Origin: Gracilibacillus boraciitolerans JCM 21714
Lineage (GTDB): Bacteria > Bacillota > Bacilli > Bacillales > Amphibacillaceae
DNA length: 64,000 nt
Reading direction: 5' to 3'
Assembly: GCF_000521485.1 (NCBI RefSeq)
Contig: NZ_BAVS01000003.1
Coordinates: 1-64,000, forward strand
Part shown: positions 30,697 through 43,142 of the stretch, one piece after another
How the letters are laid out: each line of letters opens with the position of its first letter
How positions within the stretch are numbered: position 1 is the first letter of the stretch
The notes under the pieces: generated by a model
What the model was told of the DNA's origin: nothing
What the model saw: only the letters and a program-made list of their open reading frames with translations
Database searches by the model: none
Program-made: the position numbers and the translations under genes

Positions 30697-31718
30697 ATGA
30701 TAGAAGAGGATGATTCTAAGAAGATGCGCTGCCATAATTGTGCAATGGGTGAGTTAGAGATTGAAGTAAAATTTACAAATAATGACCAACAGACTTGGAT
30801 CGAACAGGTTTATCATTATTTAACATTTCATTATCAAGTAAAAAGAATAGAGAATATTTTAGTCGTATCAGAAGATGCATTAAGAGATTTACATGATTTT
30901 TGTAAAGATCATATGGATGTTAATGAAGTGTTTTTTCGAATCGGAAGTCAAACATGGAAGCCGATACTTGAAAGTGTTGAAATAATGAATGCGCATTGGA
31001 TTGATGATGTGATTAAAAATAAACAGGTGATTTCTTATTATCAACCGATTATATCAAGTGATAAACAGGTATATGCTTATGAATTATTAGCTCGTTTTAT
31101 TGGCAAAAATGGCCAGTTAATCTTTCCAAATGAGATCTTTTCAGCTGCCCGAACTAGAGGAAGATTATATGCACTTGATCGTTTATGTAGAATGACCGCT
31201 GTAAAACATGCTGTTCGCCTTCAGAATGTAAAAGCGTTTATTAATTTTATTCCAACTTCCATTTATTCACCTGAGCATTGTTTGAAATCAACAATAATGC
31301 TGGCACAGCAACTGAATTTGAAACAGGAGATGTTAGTATTTGAGGTAGTAGAAACAGATAAAGTTGATGATGTCGAGCATTTAAAAACTATATTAAATTA
31401 CTATAAAAGCAAGGGTTTCTCATATGCATTGGATGATGTTGGTGAGGGATTTAACACAGAATCTTTGCTTAAAGAGTTAACGCCCCCCCGTTATATGAAG
31501 TTAGATATGAAATATGTCCGAGGGGGGGTGTCGAAATCTGATGAAAAACAACAAATAGCTTCTCGGCTGTTGGAAGTTGCTAATGATTTAGGTTCTATTC
31601 CGTTAGCGGAAGGCGTCGAAACGAAGATGATTTTGAGTGGCTAAAAGAGCGTGGGTATCAATTGTTTCAAGGCTACCTTTTTGGAAAGCCCGCACCAGAT
31701 CCGGAAATGGTACATTAA
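30697..31718 (+). CDS. EAL domain phosphodiesterase (frameshifted near the end)
   Basis: Predicted cyclic di-GMP phosphodiesterase. Catalytic elements of the EAL fold are all visible: YELLAR (EAL variant), FINFIPTSIY, VFEVVETD, YALDDVGEGF, MKLDM and AEGVET. An N-terminal extension of about 90 residues begins with a CxxC pair (MRCHNCAMGE). A lost A near 31624 breaks the frame; correction gives ETKDDFEWLKERGYQLFQGY and ends at 31718. Runs of seven (31483, 31522) give LTPPRYMKL and VRGGVSK. Start is uncertain: ATG 30697 or 30724. Divergent from the RsbQ/PAS-GGDEF pair. Confidence 0.85.
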
Positions 31719-31754
31719 TGGATGATACAAAGTGATGGATTTTGAAAGGAAGTA

Positions 31755-31905
31755 TGTGCGTAGCAACCGCTTCGGCTTGCCCACTTCGCTTTCCGGGGGG
31801 GCGTGCTCTTCAGCTAACTTTGCAAAGAAGACCACTTTACAAAGTGGATCTTCAGATCACGCTGATCCCCCCAGGAGTCGAAGTGGACGCCTGCGCTACA
31901 TAAGA
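31755..31905. repeat. Dispersed inverted-repeat element, copy A
   Basis: This non-coding segment after the EAL gene has the same architecture as copy B: CCGCTTCGGCTTG, CCCACTTCGCTTTCC near the left end and GGAGTCGAAGTGGACGCC near the right end, which are inverted with respect to one another. Inside it carries G7 (31795-31801) and C6 (31867-31872). It contains no open frame with family support. Confidence 0.7.
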
Positions 31906-31974
31906 TTCTACAATGAATGCAAGTAGTAGTATGTGGCCTATTATTTATACCAGATTTCTTTTATTATAATCTCA

Positions 31975-32010
31975 TAAAAAAAGGATCCCATAAGTTGGGA
32001 TCCTTTTTAA
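31975..32010. terminator. Terminator of gdhA
   Basis: AAAAAGGATCCCA and TGGGATCCTTTTT form a strong symmetric stem with a six-base loop, 6 bases after the gdhA stop on the minus strand. Confidence 0.85.
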
Positions 32011-32015
32011 ATATA

Positions 32016-33380
<1,365 letters not shown>

Positions 33381-33549
33381 TTATTTGTTCTCTCCTTACA
33401 TTTTTTATTTATATAATTAAGCATAAGCGTGACACCAAAGTTGATCGACATTTTCTATTTTGTCTAACTATTGCAAAAATTATTTCCTTGTTATTAAGTC
33501 TATTATATCAAATTGATCTAAACAATGCTCATGCGAGATATAAATGATA

Positions 33550-34837
33550 TCAATTTAAGATAGGTTTTGTTATTCCCTCTATCTTTTTATCAGATGGAAC
33601 AAAATAAAGTATGATCATTCCGATTAAAAATAAAAGAAGTAAGCTTAGTATGCCTAGGTTTGACTTGCCGGTAATTTGTGTGGTAGCACCTAACAAAATC
33701 GGACCAGTAATGGATGCGAATTTGCCGAATATGTTGTAAAATCCAAAAAATTCATTTGCATTTTGTTTCGGAATAAGTTTTGCAAAGTATGATCTGCTTA
33801 GGGCCTGAATACCCCCCCCTTGTGAAGAAGCAACAAGCATTGCAAGAATCCAAAAGTCTAAAGCTGATTCCAGAAAATAACCATAAATACAAACGATCAT
33901 ATAAATAAAAATACCAACATATAGCATGGATTTTGCAGAGAAGCGATTGGCCAGTTTCCCATAAATTATGGCAAAGGGAGCTGCTACTACTTGGGTAACC
34001 AATAAAACTACCAGAAGAACAGTTGCGCTTAATCCTATATCAGTTCCATATGCAGTAGACATAGAGATGATTGTTCCAACTCCGTCAATGTAGAAAAAAT
34101 AGGCAAGTAAGAAAATAGATAGATATTTGTATTCCCGAATATGTCTTATTGTATAAAAAAGTCGTTTGAAGCTTTGTGCGATTGGATGGGGTTCTCTTTG
34201 TATAAAATGTTTCTGCTTTACATTTTTTAAAATAGGAATGGAAAAGGCAACCCACCACGAACATGTTATTAGAAATGCAATTTTACTTGCAGTGATGCTG
34301 CTAATGGGTAAAATGTCTTGTTGGGCTAACAATATAATGGCAATACTTATAACAAAGGGGGGGATGGCGCTACCAATATAACCAAGTCCGAACCCACGTG
34401 CAGACACACTATTCATTTTTTTATCGTTTGTTACATCTACTAAAAAAGCGTCATAAAACACATTAGCACCAGTGGACCCGAGTGAGGCTAACGTATAGAA
34501 AATAAGTAATAAGAGCCATTGACCTTCTGGTACAAATACTAAAGCAAACGTCGAAAAGATTCCAAGTCCCATAAAACTAATGAAAAATCTCTTTTTGAGT
34601 CCTTCATAATCTGCAATGGTGCCTAATATGGGACCAATCATTGCTAATATAAATGTAAAAATGGCTATGGTGTAACCTAAATAAGCCGTTGAATTCGCTC
34701 CAGTAATTCCTGCCTCTGTAGCTTGCGCTTTATAATATATGGGGGGGAAAATTGCAGTAGTAATAATGACAGAGAATGCAGAGCTTCCCCCAATCATAAA
34801 ACATCCAACTATTTTCTTCTTTAGTAAACTTTTTCAT
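33550..34837 (-). CDS. UMF1-type MFS transporter (frameshifted near start)
   Basis: Twelve-helix efflux-type transporter of the Atg22-like/UMF1 group (AYLGYTIAIFTFILAMIGPI; YDAFLVDVT; QALSRSYFAKLIPK). Translation begins at ATG 34837 (MKKFTKEENSWMFYDWG), but a C5 run at 34787-34791 shifts the frame; four bases restore YDWGSSAFSVIITTAIF. Runs of seven or eight at 33812, 34357 and 34741 are in frame and give QGGGIQALS, AIPPFVI and FPPIYY, each one residue long for the family. Substrate unknown; no operon partner. Confidence 0.85.
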
Positions 34838-34977
34838 ATCAACACCGTCCTTTTGTTTATTTTACTTTAGTAAGGCTAAAAATCCCATATTAATATAAGA
34901 AATTAATATAAGTTTAATAATGATGGAAACGGGTACATTAACATTAGTAAAAAATATTATTGAAAAGGATGATGATA

Positions 34978-35331
34978 ATGTATAAAGCAATTCAGGCATT
35001 CTTTAAATCAGAAAACGATGCAGAGACAGCGAAGGCAGACTTAAATAAAATTAAGGCAAATAATATACGTGTAGACCACTTGCCAGAATCTGATCGAACA
35101 TTATTATTAACTCCACTTGCATATTCCGGAAATAATACTTCGGGTATGGGAGCTGGAGGAGGTATTGTAGCGGCCTTCACTAAGAATAATGAAGGAAAAG
35201 GCGTTACTGGTGATAATAAGTCGCGAGATTATACAATAGAATGTGAAGTTGCCGAAGATGATTACCAGGAAGCTTTAAAAATCATCATGGAAAATGACGG
35301 TCATATGGATAAAAAGATGCTAGAAAAATAA
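34978..35331 (+). CDS. Small protein of unknown function
   Basis: A 117-residue soluble protein (MYKAIQAFFKSENDAETAKADLNKI). ATG at 34978 is preferred, nine bases after AAAAGG. It has an alternating alpha/beta pattern with a glycine-rich centre (GMGAGGGIVAA) and an acidic C-terminal helix, reminiscent of YflT/general-stress 17M-type proteins, but I do not recognise a family with confidence. Monocistronic with an own terminator; no frame fault. Confidence 0.7.
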   Translation: MYKAIQAFFKSENDAETAKADLNKIKANNIRVDHLPESDRTLLLTPLAYSGNNTSGMGAGGGIVAAFTKNNEGKGVTGDNKSRDYTIECEVAEDDYQEALKIIMENDGHMDKKMLEK

Positions 35332-35333
35332 AC

Positions 35334-35369
35334 ACAAAAAAAGCAAGGGCAGCTGCCCTTGCTTTTTTA
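35334..35369 (+). terminator. Terminator after the small unknown gene
   Basis: AAAAAAGCAAGGGCAG and CTGCCCTTGCTTTTTT form a perfect 16-bp self-complementary hairpin with T run. Confidence 0.9.
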
Positions 35370-35489
35370 ATATGAAAGAAAGTTTATTTAAAATGACTTG
35401 CACGGGAAAATACTTGGCTATTCAGTGAAAAGTATAGTTTAAAAAGGGCACAATAAGTGAATGAATACAAGAAAGGAGTGAAACAACGT

Positions 35490-36559
35490 ATGTGGTGGAA
35501 GAATTCCTATTTTAAATATATTACCGCTTTTATTCTATTATTAATTGCAATCTTTTTTATGAAATTAATGCATCTATTTGATCCCTTTCTGACGATATTT
35601 AAAACATTATTTTATCCAGTTTTAATCGCTGGATTTTTGTTCTATATATTACGTCCAGTTGTAGAACTCATATCTAAAAAAATGCATATAGCTAACGTGA
35701 TGGCGATTCTAATTACTTTCATCTCCGTAACAGGAATGATATATGGCGCAGGATATTTTTTGGCATCAACAATACGAAAGGAAGTAGAGGACTTCTCCCA
35801 TTTACCGAGTAAACTGCAAGAAATGGCCGATAAGGCAAAAATGGAAGTGGAGAAAAAAGATATGGGTCTCTTATCAACTAACTCCATTGAGCATGAAATC
35901 ACTCAATATTTTAGTAATTTAACGCAGCGCATGGGAGAGCACTTCACCCAGGTTTTTACGACGGTAATTGGAGCTGCGACTCTTATGATTATTGTTCCTA
36001 TTTTGGTTTTCTTCTTTTTAAAGGATGGAAAAAGTTTATGCCATTTGCCACTAAGTTTTTAAAAGGGGAGAAGAGACGGGAAGCAAAATCGCTGCTGTCG
36101 AATGTGGACAAAACGATTGCTGCTTACATTATTGGACAAGTTACGGTGGCATTTGTTGATGGTGTGCTCATGTACATTGGATATGTCATTATTGGTTTAC
36201 CATACGCCATCCTGTTAGGGATCTTTGTCATAGTGACTGCGGTTGTTCCTTTTTTCGGACCAATTATTGGAGTGATTCCAGCTTTGATTGTTGCGATAAT
36301 GCAAGACCCTGTGATGGCGATTTATGTCTTAATTATTTTAATTGTAGTGCAACAACTGGAAGGAAGTTTAGTGGCACCAACAGTTTTAGGCTCTCGCCTG
36401 AAAATCCATCCACTCACGATTATATTATTACTGATCATTGCGATGCCACTGGCTGGCTTTATTGGTATGGTAATTGTGGTCCCTGTGTATGCAGTAGGAA
36501 AAGTACTGGCAATAAATTTAGTAAGGTATATTAAATTATACCGGGAAACGATTGAATAG
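35490..36559 (+). CDS. AI-2E family (PerM-like) transporter (frameshifted)
   Basis: Membrane protein of the autoinducer-2 exporter superfamily, about 355 residues with eight helices. ATG 35490 follows AAGGAGTG by ten bases. The frame breaks at an A5 run near 36029-36033; one more A gives LKDGKKFMPFATKFLKGEKR. The C-terminal half shows AYIIGQVTVAFVDGVLMYIG and EGSLVAPTVLGSRLKIHPL, typical family features. Members are exporters or Na+/H+ antiporters, so substrate is open. Confidence 0.87.
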
Positions 36560-36669
36560 TCATAAAAATTATTAAATATACTAGGTGTGGAATACATGTA
36601 AATTAAGTTTGGGTACACTTCAATTCTGGTACTTTAGTTAATTCAAAACAAATCTTAAAATATTTCTCA

Positions 36670-36725
36670 TTGACAATCTTGTATATACAAGTTAATATGA
36701 AAACGTAATCACTTGTATATACAAG
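36670..36725 (+). promoter_or_regulatory. tre operon promoter with two TreR operators
   Basis: TTGACA (36670-36675), 17 bp, TAATAT (36693-36698). The palindrome CTTGTATATACAAG fills the spacer (36678-36691) and recurs at 36712-36725, 34 bp downstream. This is the known form of GntR-type TreR operators and gives tight repression without trehalose 6-phosphate. Confidence 0.88.
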
Positions 36726-36746
36726 GAAAACGGAGGAGGAAGCGTA

Positions 36747-38205
36747 TTGAGCAAATATACAGATTCCGCAAAAGAATTGTTAGAAAAAGTAGGTGGCAGT
36801 GAAAATATTTCCGTTGTCACACACTGTGCTACTAGAATGCGTTTTGTTTTAGCAGATCCAAGCAAAGCGGATGTGGATGCAATCGAAAATATTGATATTG
36901 TGAAAGGAACCTTTACACAGGCAGGTCAATTTCAAGTAATTATCGGAAATGAAGTTGCTTCTTTTTACAATGAATTCACCAAGATTGCCGGGGGGGTAGG
37001 AGATACTTCTAAAGAGGAAGCTAAGGATGCTGCCAAACAAAATATGAATATTGTCCAACGTTTAGTTGCACACTTAGCTGATATCTTCACACCGATTATT
37101 CCAGCTTTAGTTGTTGGTGGTCTTATTTTAGGTTTTCGAAATGTTATCGGTGACATTGATTTTGATACAAACGTTGATGGATTACAGTCATTAGCTGATT
37201 CTTCTCAGTTTTGGACAGGATTATATAATTTCTTATGGTTAATTGGAGAAGCTATCTTTCATTTCTTGCCCGTAGCAATCACATGGTCAATTTCGAGAAA
37301 GATGGGTACCACACAAGTATTGGGTATTATTTTAGGTATTACTTTGGTTTCCCCCCCACAATTGTTAAATGCGTATGGTGTAGCAGGGGCAGAAGAAATT
37401 CCAGTGTGGGATTTTGGATTTGCTCAAATTGAAATGATTGGCTATCAAGCACAAGTTATTCCGGCAATTTTGGCTGGATTTGTGTTAGCTTATTTAGAAA
37501 TATGGTTACGTAAAGTTATTCCACAGGTAGTTTCAATGATTTTTGTACCATTTTTTGCTTTAATTCCTGCCGTTTTAGTTGCTCATATTGTTTTGGGACC
37601 AATCGGCTGGGAAATTGGTTCATGGATTTCTAATGTTGTGTACGATGGTTTAACATCAGGAATTGGCTGGTTATTTGCGGCAGTATTTGGATTCGCTTAT
37701 GCCCCCCCACTTGTCATTACTGGCTTACATCATATGACGAATGCAATAGACTTGCAGCTCATGAGTGAATTTGATGGCACGAATCTATGGCCGATGATTG
37801 CGCTGTCAAATATTGCGCAAGGTTCAGCTGTAGTAGCGATGATTTATTTAAATCGAAAAGATAAAAAAGAACAACAGGTTTCTGTACCAGCAGCTATTTC
37901 CTGTTATTTAGGGGTAACAGAGCCGGCATTGTTCGGTATAAATTTAAGATACCTCTTTCCATTTATAGCAGGTATGACTGGTTCAGCTATCGCAGCTGTT
38001 GTTTCAGTTAGTTCAGGTGTAATGGCAAACTCGATAGGTGTTGGGGGGTATTCCTGGAATTTTATCTATTCAGGTTCCGCATATGTTGATGTTTACTGTT
38101 GCAATGCTCATTGCCATTGTTGTACCTTTTATTTTGACTGTGATTTTATCACGGACAAAAATGGGGGGGAAAGATGCATATGAACGCTTAGGAAAAACAA
38201 GATAA
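36747..38205 (+). CDS. treP: PTS trehalose transporter EIIBC (frameshifted)
   Basis: Trehalose uptake with phosphorylation. EIIB lies at the N terminus (SVVTHCATRMRFVLAD; phosphocysteine) followed by EIIC. TTG at 36747 follows GGAGGAGGA. The frame breaks at G6 (38043-38048); five G restore GVGGIPGILSIQVPHMLMF and the product ends KDAYERLGKTR. In-frame runs of seven at 36990, 37351, 37702 and 38163 give IAGGVGD, LVSPPQLLNAY, YAPPLVITGLHH and MGGKDA, each with one residue beyond family usage. It has no EIIA, which in relatives is supplied by the glucose EIIA. Confidence 0.93.
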
Positions 38206-38210
38206 AAATC

Positions 38211-38238
38211 AAAAAAGAGGAGGGAACTCCTCTTTTTT
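38211..38238 (+). terminator. Intercistronic hairpin treP-treA
   Basis: AAAAAAGAGGAG, a four-base loop GGAA, CTCCTCTTTTTT. It is a strong terminator-like hairpin within the tre operon and probably lowers downstream expression. Confidence 0.75.
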
Positions 38239-38263
38239 AGATTTAATAGGAGGTTGATTTGTC

Positions 38264-39950
38264 ATGGACGAAAAATGGTGGCAGAAATCAGTAGTTTATC
38301 AAATATATCCAAAAAGTTTTAATGATACAACAGGAAATGGTGCCGGTGATATCCAAGGTATTATCGATAAATTAGATTATTTAAAAAATCTGGGAATTGA
38401 TGTTATTTGGCTCACTCCCATTTATGCCTCTCCGCAAAAGGATAATGGCTATGATATCTCTGATTATTATAAAATCCACCCAGAGTATGGAATAATGGCA
38501 GACTTTGAAAAATTACTAACAGAAGTACATCAACGTGGTATAAAACTCATTATGGATATAGTAGTTAACCATACCTCTACAGAACATAAATGGTTCAAGG
38601 AAGCTCAAGCGTCAAAAGTTAATTCATATCGAAATTATTATATTTGGAAAGATGGTGATTCCAGCACCCCTCCAACAAATTGGCAATCAAAATTTGGTGG
38701 CTCTGCATGGCAATATGATGCATCAACAAAACAATACTATTTGCATTTATTTGATAAAACACAAGCAGATCTTAATTGGGAGAATGAGGATTTGCGTCAA
38801 GCAGTTTATCAAATGATGAACTATTGGTTAGATAAGGGGGGGTAGACGGCTTTCGATTGGATGTAATCAACTTAATTTCCAAAGATCAAGATTTTCCGAA
38901 CGATGATGGCAGTATTTCACCAGGCGACGGTCGGAAATTTTATACGGATGGACCACGTGTTCATGAATATTTACAAGAAATGAATCAACAAGTATTTCGG
39001 GGGGGACGTAAAACACTGACGGTAGGAGAAATGTCTTCCACTACTTTGGAAGATTGTATTCAATACTCTAATCCTGAAAGTAAGGAATTAGACATGACTT
39101 TTAACTTTCATCATTTAAAAGTAGATTATCCAAATGGCGAAAAATGGACGAAAGCCCCATTTGATTTTCTGGCCTTAAAGCAGATTTTATCTAAGTGGCA
39201 AACAGGTATGCAAAAAGGGAATGGGTGGAATGCACTTTTTTGGTGCAATCATGATCAACCTAGAATTGTCTCACGATTTGGTGATGATCAACACTATCAT
39301 CTTGAATCAGCGAAAATGCTAGCAACAACCATTCATTTAATGCAAGGAACACCATATATCTATCAAGGTGAGGAATTTGGTATGACAAATCCCAAATTTG
39401 AAACTATTGAGCAATATCGTGATGTGGAGTCCCTTAATATGTATGAGATGAAAAAAGAGAGGGTATGGCTGAGGAGGATATTATAGCAATTTTGAAGGAA
39501 AAGTCTCGAGATAACTCCAGAACACCAGTCCAATGGAACAACAAAGAAAATGCTGGTTTTTCAAATGCTACTCCATGGATTGAGATTCCTGATAACTATA
39601 GATCGATTAACGCGGAACAGGCCATTGAAAATCCAAATTCTATTTTTCATCATTATCAAAAGTTAATTGCATTGAGAAAACAATATCAAGTGATTACAGA
39701 TGGAGATTATCAGCTGCTATTATCCGATCATCTTGCTATTTTTGCATATTTGCGAGAAAATAAAAGCCAACGAATGTTAGTAGTCAATAACTTCTATGCG
39801 GAGGAAGTGACGTTGGAATTGCCAGAAGATGTAGAAAAGCTGCTTGTTAATGGAAAAATAATTATATCCAATTATTTACAAGCCCCAGCTTCTATTCAAA
39901 ACGTAACACTTCGTCCATATGAATCCTTTGTCTACTTTATACAGAAATAA
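38264..39950 (+). CDS. treA: Trehalose-6-phosphate hydrolase (two frameshifts)
   Basis: GH13 phospho-alpha-1,1-glucosidase, about 560 residues. Motifs: DIVVNHTS, nucleophile region GFRLDVINLIS, acid/base VGEMSST and FWCNHDQPRIVSRFG. G7 at 38836-38842 breaks the frame after WLDKG; five G give DKGVDGFRLDV, so here two bases are extra. A lost base near 39459 breaks it again between EMKKE and GMAEEDIIAILKEKSRDN. G7 at 38999-39005 is in frame (FRGGRKTL). Second gene of the tre operon. Confidence 0.93.
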
Positions 39951-39968
39951 ATGGGGGGGAAAACATCG

Positions 39969-40688
39969 ATGAAAAATAAATATTTAGTTATTTATCAGGA
40001 AATGGTAAAACAGATCGAGCAAGGAAACTTTCATCCAAATCAGTTCTTACCATCGGAGCATGACTTAACAGATAAATTTGAAACCTCCAGAGAAACAATT
40101 AGGAAGGCCCTCAATTTATTGGCTCAAAATGGATATATTCAAAAAATCCGTGGAAAGGGTTCCATGGTGATAGATCGTAATAAATTTGATTTTCCCGTCT
40201 CTGGGCTTGTTAGTTTTAAAGAGTTAGCAGATAAAATGGGGGGAAAAACCGAAAACATTTGTACATACTTGTCATTTAATTAATCCGAGTCATTATATCC
40301 AAGAGCAATTAAAAATGAGTGATTCTGATCAGGTATGGGAGGTTATTCGGGCACGATCATTCGCCGGAAAATATATTATATTGGATAAAGACTATTTAGC
40401 CAAAAAGTATATATCCTTTATATCTCGGGATATAGCTGAACAGTCTATATATTCTTATATAGAAAATGAGTTAGGTTTAGTGATTAGTTTTGCTAAGAAA
40501 GAAATTATTGTGGAAGAACCAACCGAAGAGGATCGAGACTTGCTCGATTTAGAAGGTTTCATAACATCGTCGTAATTAAGAATTATGTCTATTTAGATGA
40601 TGCTACTCTGTTCCAATATACAGAATCAAGACATCGCCAGATAAATTTCGTTTTGTCGACTTTGCACGAAGAAATCATTAAAAAATGA
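39969..40688 (+). CDS. treR: Trehalose operon repressor, GntR/UTRA (two frameshifts)
   Basis: Represses treP-treA-treR; trehalose 6-phosphate is the usual inducer. GntR HTH at the N terminus (LPSEHDLTDKFETSRETIRKAL) and a UTRA effector domain. ATG 39969 is chosen, with a G7 run (39953-39959) as ribosome site. G6 at 40238-40243 shifts the frame (five G give KMGEKPKTFVHTCHLINPS) and a lost C near 40559 shifts it again (GFHNIVVIKNYVYLDD). The corrected frame ends at TGA 40686-40688. Confidence 0.9.
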
Positions 40689-40764
40689 GGCTGCGTCATA
40701 AGAATTTTATACGTATTAGGAAGATTATGCGCACTAACTAATGAGGTAATTATGATTTGACTCT

Positions 40765-40895
40765 ACTGCTTAACAAGCCGCTCCGGCTTGTCCGCTTCCC
40801 TTTCCACGGGTTTTTCTTCTCAGTTAACTTTGGCAAGCCAAAGTGGAAAAACATCCCGCAGGAGTGAAAGTGGACGCCTACGCTCTTGATTTGCT
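40765..40895. repeat. Dispersed inverted-repeat element, copy B
   Basis: In the 331-bp gap between treR and the siderophore permease. Left part: AACAAGCCGCTCCGGCTTG, TCCGCTTCCCTTTCCACGGG. Right part: CCCGCAGGAGTGAAAG, TGGACGCCTACGC. An inner hairpin CTTTGGC-AAGCCAAAG lies between. Partial copies occur at 17625, 31755 and 41003. The rest of the gap shows no coding potential. Confidence 0.75.
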
Positions 40896-41002
40896 CTACA
40901 ACGATTATGATTAGTATCTTTTTGAACTTTCTAAAAGAATAATAACTATAAATCGAGATAGAAGGGCCGAAATTCTACCACTTACATCCATTGTAGATGT
41001 TA

Positions 41003-41022
41003 TACAGCGCAGGCGTCCACTA
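41003..41022 (-). repeat. Repeat end fragment D at the fecD stop
   Basis: AGTGGACGCCTGCGC on the minus strand is identical to the right end of copy A. It supplies the TAG stop of the permease gene, so the element abuts or has trimmed that reading frame. Confidence 0.55.
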
Positions 41023-42027
41023 AGTCTTTAATAACAAATATATAAAATATGGTGCGCTCATTAAGGCGATTATGACACCGACAGGCAAGGTAGTTGGCGA
41101 GAATAAATTCTCGGCTACAATGTCGGCGGATATAACGATGAAAGCTCCGATCAGAGCTGAAATAGGAATCATCAATTGATGCATTGGACCAATAATTCTT
41201 CGAGCAATATGTGGAGCAATTAAGCCTAAGAATGCAATTCCACCACCAGCAGCAACCGAAGCCCCCCCTGCTAATGCTACAGCTAATAAAAGTAATAAAA
41301 GCCTTTCCCTTTCAACCTTTGTTCCAAGACTTGAAGCAACAGAATCCGTTAGATTCATGACATTTAGTGTGTTTGCTTTCCAGATTACGAGTGGTATGAG
41401 CAAGATGATCCACGGCAATAAGGCATAAACAAACGTCCAGTTAGCACTCCAGATGTCGCCAGTTAGCCATACGGTTACCTGGCGAAAATCCTGGGGGGGA
41501 TCCATCTTCAGTTGAAAAATAATTAACCCAGCATGAAATCCGGCATTCACCCCGATTCCGACTAAAATAAGACGGATCGGACTAATGCCATTACGCCATG
41601 ACAATAAGTAAATAAGGAGAGCAGCGATAAATGCTCCTGCTAATGCAAAAACGGGCATAATAAAGATAGAAATTGGTGAATCTGCCGTTATATTCTGTTG
41701 AAAAAAGTAAATAAATAAAACAATCGATAACCCTGCGCCAGCATTAATTCCAATAATCCCGGGTTCAGCTAATTCATTTTGGGTAATTGATTGTAAGACA
41801 GCACCAGACACGGCTAATCCCATTCCAATCAATAAAGCTAAAATAATCCCAGGTAACCTAAATTGGAATAACACTAATTCTTGTTGATCCGTGCCATCTC
41901 CAATGATGGTTTTCCATACATCAGATGGGGAAATAGAAATAACACCTAAGTTTAAACTGATTAAACTGCTAACTATAATAGCAATGATTAAGATTATACT
42001 GATAAGTACAAATTTTTTCTTTCTCAT
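41020..42027 (-). CDS. Iron-siderophore ABC transporter permease, FecCD family (second)
   Basis: One half of the heterodimeric membrane channel. Ten hydrophobic helices; RLPGIILALLIGMGLAVSGAV, LVGIGVNAGFH and VAAGGGIAFLGLIAPHIARR are FecCD hallmarks. Two runs of seven (41262, 41493) are in frame: LAGGASVAAGG and MDPPQDFRQ carry one extra residue. The reading frame ends in a repeat fragment, so the last residues may differ from relatives. Overlaps the upstream permease gene by four bases. Confidence 0.9.
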   Translation of the reverse strand: MRKKKFVLISIILIIAIIVSSLISLNLGVISISPSDVWKTIIGDGTDQQELVLFQFRLPGIILALLIGMGLAVSGAVLQSITQNELAEPGIIGINAGAGLSIVLFIYFFQQNITADSPISIFIMPVFALAGAFIAALLIYLLSWRNGISPIRLILVGIGVNAGFHAGLIIFQLKMDPPQDFRQVTVWLTGDIWSANWTFVYALLPWIILLIPLVIWKANTLNVMNLTDSVASSLGTKVERERLLLLLLAVALAGGASVAAGGGIAFLGLIAPHIARRIIGPMHQLMIPISALIGAFIVISADIVAENLFSPTTLPVGVIIALMSAPYFIYLLLKT

Positions 42028-43059
42028 AGCTTCGCACCTCCTCTGCCTCTTGCTAAATAAAGGAAGAATGGTACCCCCCCGATGATCGATGTAATCGCCC
42101 CCCCTACTGGAGTTTCAAAGGGGGCATTCACCATACGTGCTAATATATCAGCGACAACTAATAATACGGCACCAAAAATAGCGGAAGCAGGTATAATCCA
42201 TTTATAATCTGTTCCAACTAAAAATCGTACAATGTGTGGAATAATTAATCCAATGAATCCTACTGCACCAGCTGTAGTTACGGCAGCTCCAGTCAACATA
42301 AAAACAGCAATTATCGCTGCGGATTTTGTAATAATATTGTTCTGACCAAGACCTGTTGCCACATCATCTCCCAAACTGAGTAATGTTAAGGATCGAGCGA
42401 TGAAAAAAGCAATAATAAGACCAATACTTCCAGTTAGCATGAGAATCTGTACAGCCGGCCAGGTAGTATTCGCTAAACCGCCTGCAATCCAGAAGCTTAG
42501 TTGTTTTTCTAATTGGAAGTGTAGCGCAATAATGGAGGAAATAGATTGCACAAAGGTTCCAATTGCTACCCCCCCTGCTAATGCCAGTTTGACAGGGGGG
42601 GTTAAACCTGTTTTTGATAGATTACCAATCAAAAAACGACAATAACAGTAACACCGGCTCCAATAAAGGCAGCAAATGTTTGATTTAGTGAGGAAGCAAG
42701 TGGATAAAAAGCCAGCATAATAACAAGTCCTAAAGCGGCACCGTTTGTTACTCCCATAATAGATGGTGATGCAAGTGGATTGCGTGTCATTCCCTGCATG
42801 ATCGCACCAGCAACTGCCAGAAACGCACCAACAAAAGCAGAACCAATTCCACGAGGTAAACGAATATCACGGATCACAAGGTGGCTTGTGTTTGCCGGAT
42901 CGAATTGAAAGATACTATTCCAAACCGTTACTATATGTATATCAGTTGCCCCATAAATAACCGACATCAAAATAGAAATAATTAACACGATCATTCCAAT
43001 GATTATCAGTAAAAAACTACCTCTTTTATGTTTTTTTCGTTTATGTCTATTGCTCCCAT
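42024..43059 (-). CDS. Iron-siderophore ABC transporter permease, FecCD family (first, two frameshifts)
   Basis: Partner permease. ATG 43059 with AAGAAGGGA upstream starts MGAIDINEK; a T7 run at 43031-43037 is one base short, and an A6 run at 42631-42636 is one base short (adding it gives VIVVFLIGNLSKTGLTP). FecCD motifs: RDIRLPRGIGSAFVGAFLAV, GAVGFIGLIIPHIVR, ADILARMV. In-frame runs of seven at 42074, 42098, 42569 and 42595 give IIGGVPFF, PVGGAITS, LAGGVAIG and LTPPVKL, each one residue long; this gene has the densest set of such tracts. Confidence 0.88.
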
Positions 43060-43142
43060 TTGGATTCCCTTCTTTGTTTTACGATATCAATAAGTATACT
43101 AGTGCATAGAAATTATAGCAAAAACTAATTGACTTTTTAATT

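Noticed and set aside
31755-31905. CRISPR array or IS end at copy A
   Set aside because: There is no regular repeat-spacer pattern and no transposase; the segment instead matches the dispersed inverted repeat.
40689-41019. Hidden gene between treR and the siderophore permease
   Set aside because: No frame with start and ribosome site; the space is mostly a dispersed repeat.
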